Part shown: positions 9,776-27,133 of the stretch, one piece after another
How the letters are laid out: each line of letters starts with the position of its first letter
Position numbering within the stretch: position 1 is the stretch's first letter
Assembly: GCF_001039355.2 (NCBI RefSeq)
Contig: NW_019775592.1
Span: 231,063 to 258,195 of the forward strand
Reading direction: 5' to 3'
From: Lingula anatina
Lineage: Eukaryota > Brachiopoda > Lingulata > Lingulida > Lingulidae
Length of the DNA: 27,133 bases
Position numbers and translations under genes: made by a program
Notes under the pieces: generated by a model
Database searches by the model: none
What the model was told of the DNA's origin: nothing
What the model saw: the letters and a program-made list of their open reading frames with translations, nothing else

Positions 9776-10145
9776 ATAATTGCAGTACGTGGTAGACGCA
9801 CACGCTGTTAGGCACGTGATCTTTAACGAGCTCACCCTAATGCTAATTGTGTGTGAATTTGGTGACATTTGATGGCGTCTTTTCAATTTTATAGACATTT
9901 CTTTACATCTGTAGAAGTCACAGTGAAACAGTCGATTTGAGGGGGTACCTCTCATAAATCTTACTAAATGGTATAAAATGTGTATATTTTCACCACTATT
10001 TTGTATTTTTTAACCATTAATCATGTTAGACACGGTGTCCGTAATAAAAAGCACTATTTCTAACAGTTCACAGCTGTGAGGTGATCATTTGTAAATAAAA
10101 GTACATGGAAATGGGGGTGGGACAACCTTTTTGACCAATGTTGTA

Positions 10146-11400
10146 TATGAAATCAAGATCGAACTGGCAATACCGGAATCTAGAACCTAGAGTATACACA
10201 GCCAGCTATCCTTTTGTTCAGTAGCTTGGCAAGCGCAGCTGATCATGTTTTAAGTGTTGCAAGAAAACTGCTAGTTAATTTAGCATCAGTTATTTAATTC
10301 AATATGAAGTGTTCCGTGGTCAAAAATTGAATTTGATAAACATGCATCAGCATCGTACATCAGCATGATCAACAAATCACCCCGTCTCAGAAAGTTTAAA
10401 CATGCTCCGTACATAAATTTCCAACATCGAGACCTGTGTTAAAATAGATTACTGTTTAGAAATAACAAAGAAAGAAACATAATTAAAACAATTTATTCAC
10501 ATAACAAGCTGACGTGTTACCTCAATTACTACATTAAGTCACATTTTATATAAAATAATAGAGCGAATCCGTAAAAGGATAAATAATAGAAAGTCTTAAT
10601 AAATAAATCAATTAATTAATTATTTCAAGAATTTAGTAAATAATTAGATGACATTAAGAAACAAATAAAAATAGATAAAAATTAGATGGTATAAATCATT
10701 AAATAAAAGATACATTATTTCAAATAATTTAATAAATAAATTATGATTTTATAATTAAATGAATAAATCACTGTGAAGAAATAATCATTGTCGCAGCTAA
10801 CGCGGTGAGTGTCTACCCATTATCAGGGCCACAGATATATTTTCACTAGTTACCAGTATAGACAGATATGTATCTGGTTATTTGATGTGACTTTTTTGCA
10901 CGTGCGTTAGGGGAACGTGCACATAAGCTAACTACTTTTAAGATGATAGTGAGTGTCCTATCATTTGAAAGCCAACAAAATGTTTCATTCCACATTAGAG
11001 AAATTAGCCTCATAATAACATTTGTAATTTTATAACCGAGTGTATGTAACTCTTCGCTATTCAGTCACAGTTATAAAGGAAAGTTAGATTTTGCTTGTCT
11101 GAAACACTTTTTTTATTTTGATAAAAATCGACTGCACATGGAGCATAATGATAATAGGCTTTCGATGATGATTGTGCATGAAACGTTAAGTCATTTTTCC
11201 TTTTCATAATAGTGCTGAGCACCCAGGTGTCTGAGAAAAGATAATGATCGCGTTTAACAATAGACTGCGGGCTATAGTAAGCCCCCTCCTCTTTGAGCGA
11301 TGTCTAAGTTAATTCACCGTACTTTCATAAACATGTATTGTGACCACACTGTCAGACATCCCCCTTTGTTGCAAGTTGCAAGCGATTTGTCTCATAACAA
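10146..11400. other. Gene-free, very AT-rich stretch
   Basis: Positions 10480-10790 are dominated by AAATAA/TAAAT words with no fixed period. No open frame of note and no splice-bounded coding segment was seen. Confidence 0.6.
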
Positions 11401-11401
11401 A

Positions 11402-11916
11402 CGGCCATTTTGGATTGAATATACCTAAAGAAGTAGATATTGATACTGAATTCATACTGTGGTGTTTTTAAACCTTTATATGATATTTAGCCCCTTAAAA
11501 GACTATATAATTGAAGTTATAATTAGAAGCCGTATTTTTGGAGGCCATCTTGGATTCGGCGGCCAATTTTAAATTTTCGGACATGCCCATATATCCAAAC
11601 TTGCTCAGAATTTCATTTTCCACAAATGTGCCAAATTTTATGCTTGTAGTTTTAAGTGCATGATGAATTCATCATTCTAATGGATATCTTGAATAAGTGG
11701 TCTGCTTTTTTAATTTTGTCGGCCATTTTGGATTTTATACACCTGAAGGATTCATTCCATTGTGTTTTCTAACCTTTTTATGATATTTTAAGTCATTAGA
11801 AGACTATGTACTTGAAGTTATAATTTGAAAAGGTATTTTGGCGGCCATCTTGGATTTGACGGCCATTTTGGAATTTTCAGACATGCCCATATATCCATAT
11901 TTGTTTAGAATTATTG
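11402..11916. repeat. 318-bp tandem duplication with GGCCATTTTGGA boxes
   Basis: CGGCCATTTTGGATT starts at 11402 and again at 11720. The following sequence aligns for about 195 bp, through CTTGAAGTTATAAT, GGCGGCCATCTTGGATT and ACATGCCCATATATCCA. The second copy ends near 11916, so this is about 1.6 units. Related GGCCGCC/GGCCATT boxes occur near 12835 and 16610. Confidence 0.7.
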
Positions 11917-11978
11917 TATTATAACATGATCGTTTTTCTATTAAACATATGCTTTAACATAAAATTTCTATATTACAG

Positions 11979-12032
11979 AACACTACCAGAAGACGACGAA
12001 GATTAACCACAACCATCTACGAGTGGAATAAA
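11979..12032 (+). other. Possible terminal exon of an upstream gene
   Basis: An acceptor-like TTCTATATTACAG precedes a stretch where all frames soon stop, one of them reading TLPEDDED-stop. AATAAA follows at 12027-12032. The layout suits a last exon, but no upstream exon was identified, so this is only a possibility. Confidence 0.2.
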
Positions 12033-13033
12033 TGAAAATTAACACAAGTCAGATTGAATAAAATTGATTGTTATTCTTTCTTTGTATTTGTTTACTTATT
12101 GTTTACTTTTCCATCCGTATTTAGTAGTTTTCTTAACATGTACAAAAAAAATAACGAATGTTTATTTCCTTATAATTATTTAAAAATACAATTGTGTACG
12201 ATTGTGGACAATAACGACGATCATTCTGAAAGGACTCGGAATTTCAAAGCGGTCCCTCCATTTTAAAACTGGCGGTCTGGGGTCCCTACGTTTCAAAATG
12301 CAGTGTCCCCCGGACAGTAGGTTTCGGTACTTAGTGTCTTGCGGACTGTCAGTTTTAAAACATAGCGTCCGCCTGACCTTAAAAGGGCAGGACTCTCCGT
12401 TTCGTTACACCGGTTGCCTTTCCCTCTGTCCACCCCTTACCTCTCTTTCTTTGCAAAACGATTCTGGCTTCTTTCAGAATCGTTTTTGAAAGGCGACAAT
12501 ACCTTCTAGTTTCCAGAATCGTTTCGAAAAACTACACTAGTTTCTGGTTGGCAGAATCGTTTTTAAAAAACGAAACTGGTTTCTAGTTGCCATGTTCGTT
12601 TTTGAAAAACGAAACTGGAAACAAGAAACTAGACACTAACTTCAGCGCTCTAATTATTTTGATATTACCTTATTTATGCTTTCCATTCTGGCAAAATCAA
12701 AAGTCACATTTATATAACTTTCATGCTAGAAAACACCATGTGAAAAATTCTTAAACAGGTTTTAAGAATGCTATGTTTCCAAATTATAAAAAAAACCTAC
12801 CAGTTAACTTCAAAATGACTGTTAAATCCAATATGGCCGCCAAAATTATATAACAAAATATAACATTAAATTATCAATATTATATTTTGTACTGCACTAA
12901 TGAGGGTTATATATGTAGATACCATTATTTGAGAGATTTTGATCCTTTCTCTTCAAATGAAGTGATTTTTATAATAAAATTAAATGGGAAATAAATATAA
13001 AATTTCAAGTATAACAGAATAATGGTAACGTAC
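12033..13033. repeat. Gene-free; palindromic CAGAATCGTTT repeats
   Basis: Between 12455 and 12625 lie a perfect 12-bp hairpin (AAAACGATTCTG / CAGAATCGTTTT, 8-nt loop) and further CAGAATCGTTT-like copies near 12513 and 12552. Palindromes of the CGTTTTTnAAAAACG type occur near 12558 and 12599. The rest is AT-rich flank of the SRCR gene. Confidence 0.55.
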
Positions 13034-24749
<11,716 letters not shown>

Positions 24750-25366
24750 GAACATATCCCCAAAGCATAGTAAGGGTCCACCTGGACAAAAATAACAACA
24801 TTATGTTTTTGCTCTTGCAGATGACTTGAAGATTTCAAAGTACTACTATTTGCAAATGCTCGCCAAAAGATTTTATCAAGATATGAAACATCGGTTCATA
24901 ATACTATTTACGAAACACATGTACTTCTAACAAGGATATAGAGTCAAACAGAATGTCCTTGATTATGTACCGCTACAGTGAAATCAGCCCTCTCCTTGCA
25001 CACTACATGCGGTCATCATTGTTCTTCTAACGTCACTCCTGCCAAAATAACTGTGGTTGTTCAGGTGTCAACGACCAGAAAACATAGAAACATGGTTTGC
25101 CCATTTTTTACTTTTTGCTGTCAAGTTGCATAATGTCATGAAACGTTCTCTACGAGTAGTGGGTATGATCATTATCTCTGGGTGTGGCCCCATAAGTTTG
25201 CCTGACCCAAGCAATCTTGCCAATATCCCTGTTTGGTAATGACGTTGATTTTTATGGAAATGTCCAGTATGTTGGTAATTCTGCTGTCCTTAAAAATACC
25301 CCCTTTATCAGCTGTATTGTCAAAATTATAACCTTCTCACTTATGAGCAACATAATTAAAATATAG
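24750..25366. other. 3' flank of the SRCR gene, possible 3' UTR
   Basis: No AATAAA between the stop and 25644. An acceptor-like CTTGCAG at 24821 precedes a short open stretch without a motif. If the SRCR transcript uses the signal at 25645, its 3' UTR would be about 0.9 kb. Confidence 0.4.
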
Positions 25367-25538
25367 ATGGCGTTGGGATATTTCAATCATCACGCTCATT
25401 TTCACGGTGATCAGTTGTCTACTCGTTGTAGCAATGTACAGTAATGGAGTAACACGCGTCTTGGCAGGGTACATGCAGTACATATGGCAATGTAAATTCA
25501 GGATGGAGCACCGTTCGCTAGATGAAGATTTTACATAA
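25367..25538 (+). CDS. Possible terminal exon: transmembrane segment plus short tail
   Basis: After a weak acceptor (TTAAAATATAG) an open frame reads WRWDISIITLIFTVISCLLV, then VAMYSNGVTRVLAG and a charged tail ending RSLDEDFT before TAA. That is one strong membrane helix and about 35 cytoplasmic residues. It begins with one base of a split codon, so it needs a phase-2 upstream exon; SRCR a-exons end in phase 2, SRCR b-exons in phase 1. AATAAA follows at 25645. It may be the end of an unseen gene, an alternative SRCR 3' exon, or chance. Confidence 0.25.
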
Positions 25539-25560
25539 AAGAAACCTGAACGAGGTTCTT

Positions 25561-26700
25561 TGAACAATTGATGCTATTTCTACATGTCGAACTACTATGA
25601 TTACTAACATCTGTCCATTTTTTCCTTTATCATTTTGTCAGTTTAATAAACACATGCATTACAGTTTTGAAAATATACTGATCTAATTTTAAAAAGTACT
25701 TTGCATTTAATACATAATAACAGACAGCTTGCCTTCACTATCTGGGTCAGAGTTAGAGAGGTCGTAAACAAACACATTTTCCATTAGGCTGACTGGTAAT
25801 TTCATATTTTCCGAATGCGTTATACTGGTGTCCACTATCGTTTCTAGCGATAATTAAGTCTCTATCAATACATAGATGTTTGAAGGAAGTTTGAAAAAAC
25901 ACACCTCATTTATATATAAGATAAAGGGAAGTTTGCAAGAAAGATGAAGTTTTCTGTCGAATTTGCAGCATATTTGAAAAAATATGAAGAAAAAGAAAGC
26001 CTACAATTTGCAAAAAGCTTGCCAGTGACGGACTGTTTGAACGGCCTTTTTAAACAATCGATGCTACTGGTTTTTCAAAGAATCAAACTAATCAATATAA
26101 CAAACGCCTTATCCTTTCATTCCCATCATCATTTTGACACACTGTTTTTTATTAATGCTTCATGGTTTGATAAAATGACAACCTAATTTTAAAGGTACTG
26201 TGTATATATTACAAAATAACAGACAGCTTGCCTTCACTGCCTGGGTCAGAGTTAGAGAGGTGGTAAACAAACACATTTCCATTAGTCTTACTGGTAGTTT
26301 CATATTTTCCTAACTATTATACTGGTATCAATTGCCATTTCAATTGGTAGGGCTTTAGCAATACACATTTGATCTATGACTATCCAAAACTTATTAAAAA
26401 TAATAAAGGCTCAGGAGACGTATTCTGTAATATTAGCTTTGGATAGCAATTTGATAATATGATGACAGAAAGAGTATTGCGTATCAAACACAGAATATCA
26501 GACAACTTGCCCCCACTGTCAGAATCAATGTTAGAGAGGTTGTAAACAAATTAAATTTCAGTTAGTCTTACAGGATCTTTTATATTTTCCTAATACTGGT
26601 ATCCATTACCATTTCAACTGGAAGGCCTATATCAGTGTGCAGTTTGTATAGGTAAATTGATCAATTTTGTCCAAATATACTAAAAATACATATGTATGTT
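25561..26700. repeat. Three diverged tandem repeat copies
   Basis: The core AGACAGCTTGCCTTCACT...GTTAGAGAGGT.GTAAACAAA occurs at 25722, 26221 and 26500, with about 130 bp aligning in all three, including TCATATTTTCC and ACTGGTATC. Copies 1 and 2 also share upstream sequence (AACAATTGATGCTA / AACAATCGATGCTA), giving a unit near 490 bp. The third is closer and more diverged. The frame at 25944-26186 lies across copy junctions and is probably not coding. Confidence 0.7.
25645..25650 (+). terminator. Candidate polyadenylation signal AATAAA
   Basis: First AATAAA downstream of the SRCR stop codon and 107 nt after the stop of the possible transmembrane exon. In AT-rich DNA such hexamers are frequent by chance. 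Confidence 0.35.
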
Positions 26701-27133
26701 AATCCCCGATATAAATTCAACACTCTTCATCTCACTCAGCAACATAAATACACACATGAGTTCAGATAAGGATATCTAGACCAACATTTTGTAGTTCAGG
26801 AGGAACTAAAATGTGCATAGTGACTTATTGCTTAATATTCATTAGAGGATAGCGGTCGTAAGTCTTAATTATCTTCATTTCTACACAATATTAAAGCAAA
26901 ATATTTCTTCCAAATTTTTCGGTCACATTCTTACCACCCTGAGTGTATGTTGTTATAAAGTATAAAGCTTCAATGCTGGGTACAACATGAACTATTTTAA
27001 TGTATGTTCTATATCACTAGTCAGCAAGATGGATTTCCATCAGAATATCGGAGGATCGTGATAGAAAAGAGGGAACGGGTCTATAATTTCCTCGCAACGT
27101 GGTCAGATGTGCGATGATGTTAAAACTGCAGAT
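26701..27133. other. No recognisable gene
   Basis: AT-rich sequence with no motif, repeat or splice-bounded frame that I can support. Confidence 0.5.

Larger units (their letters stand above)
8840..10143 (+). mobile_element. Decayed Tc1/mariner DNA transposon
   Basis: The element is 1,304 bp with 72-bp terminal inverted repeats (8840-8911 and 10072-10143) that differ at one position. They begin CAACATTGGTCAAAAAGGTT and are flanked by TA on both sides (8838-8839, 10144-10145), the Tc1/mariner target. Inside, plus-strand transposase fragments survive: ILNRNLTPFARGDF near 9264-9303 and SPDINPTENLWHKLE at 9414-9458, the region of the catalytic C-terminal acidic residue (consensus DLNPIEHLWD). 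Stops and frame changes break the ORF, and a MITE is inserted at 9608-9775. The TIRs are far better preserved than the coding part, so it may have moved as a non-autonomous copy. Confidence 0.85.

Noticed and set aside
12054-12266. Frame with a hydrophobic start resembling a signal peptide
   Set aside because: It begins at TTG with no in-frame ATG before the hydrophobic stretch and has no suitable donor leading to the SRCR exons.
24750-24778. Extension of the last SRCR exon to a good GTAAGG donor near 24769
   Set aside because: The TAA at 24747 is in frame before it, so the coding sequence ends first.

Overview
The window is AT-rich eukaryotic DNA from an animal, most likely a marine invertebrate. 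Protein-coding information is carried in short exons with GT..AG introns, split between simple repeats and several kinds of transposable element. Nothing looks bacterial, and I saw no rRNA, tRNA or CRISPR array. Two-exon SRCR domains, an L1/Tx1-like LINE, a Tc1-type element and many small TIR elements would fit a mollusc, another lophotrochozoan, an echinoderm or amphioxus; the sequence does not let me choose.

Layout. Positions 1-3000 hold no recognisable gene; a TTAA-flanked MITE lies at 595-907 and a foldback at about 2262-2387. A compact two-exon gene for a secreted, eight-cysteine peptide lies at 3023-3914 (+), with TATA box, signal peptide, intron and polyA signal. A second, inverted copy of the TTAA MITE is at 4489-4832. 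From 4928 to 7756 the minus strand carries scattered exons of a seven-transmembrane protein. Its best-supported pair joins in frame across an extracellular-loop-2 CWY motif, resembling cAMP-receptor-like/GPR157-like receptors. At 8840-10143 is a decayed Tc1/mariner transposon with a 168-bp CAGGGGCGG MITE inside it. From 10150 to 13000 there are AT-rich stretches, a 318-bp tandem duplication and a cluster of palindromes.

The second half is dominated by one plus-strand gene (13034-24749). It encodes a probable signal peptide and five group-A SRCR domains. Each domain is made of an N-terminal exon (a) and a C-terminal exon (b), with the same phases throughout (1-2-1). All eleven proposed exons join in one frame to give about 556 residues ending in TAA. 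The introns between domains are also duplicated, so paralogous introns serve as pre-insertion sites. A 2,580-bp long-TIR element (14169-16748, TSD TAA) interrupts the intron after domain 1, and its empty site is intact in the intron after domain 2. Conversely a 5'-truncated LINE (17553-21121, minus, perfect 12-bp TSD) interrupts the intron after domain 2 and is absent after domain 1. A 2,014-bp TIR element is nested inside that LINE. The insertions therefore postdate the domain duplication.

The last 2.4 kb holds a possible single-pass transmembrane terminal exon and a threefold tandem repeat. The SRCR protein and the cysteine-rich peptide both look secreted and would fit innate immunity or mucosal binding, but that role is inferred from the families and not shown by the sequence.
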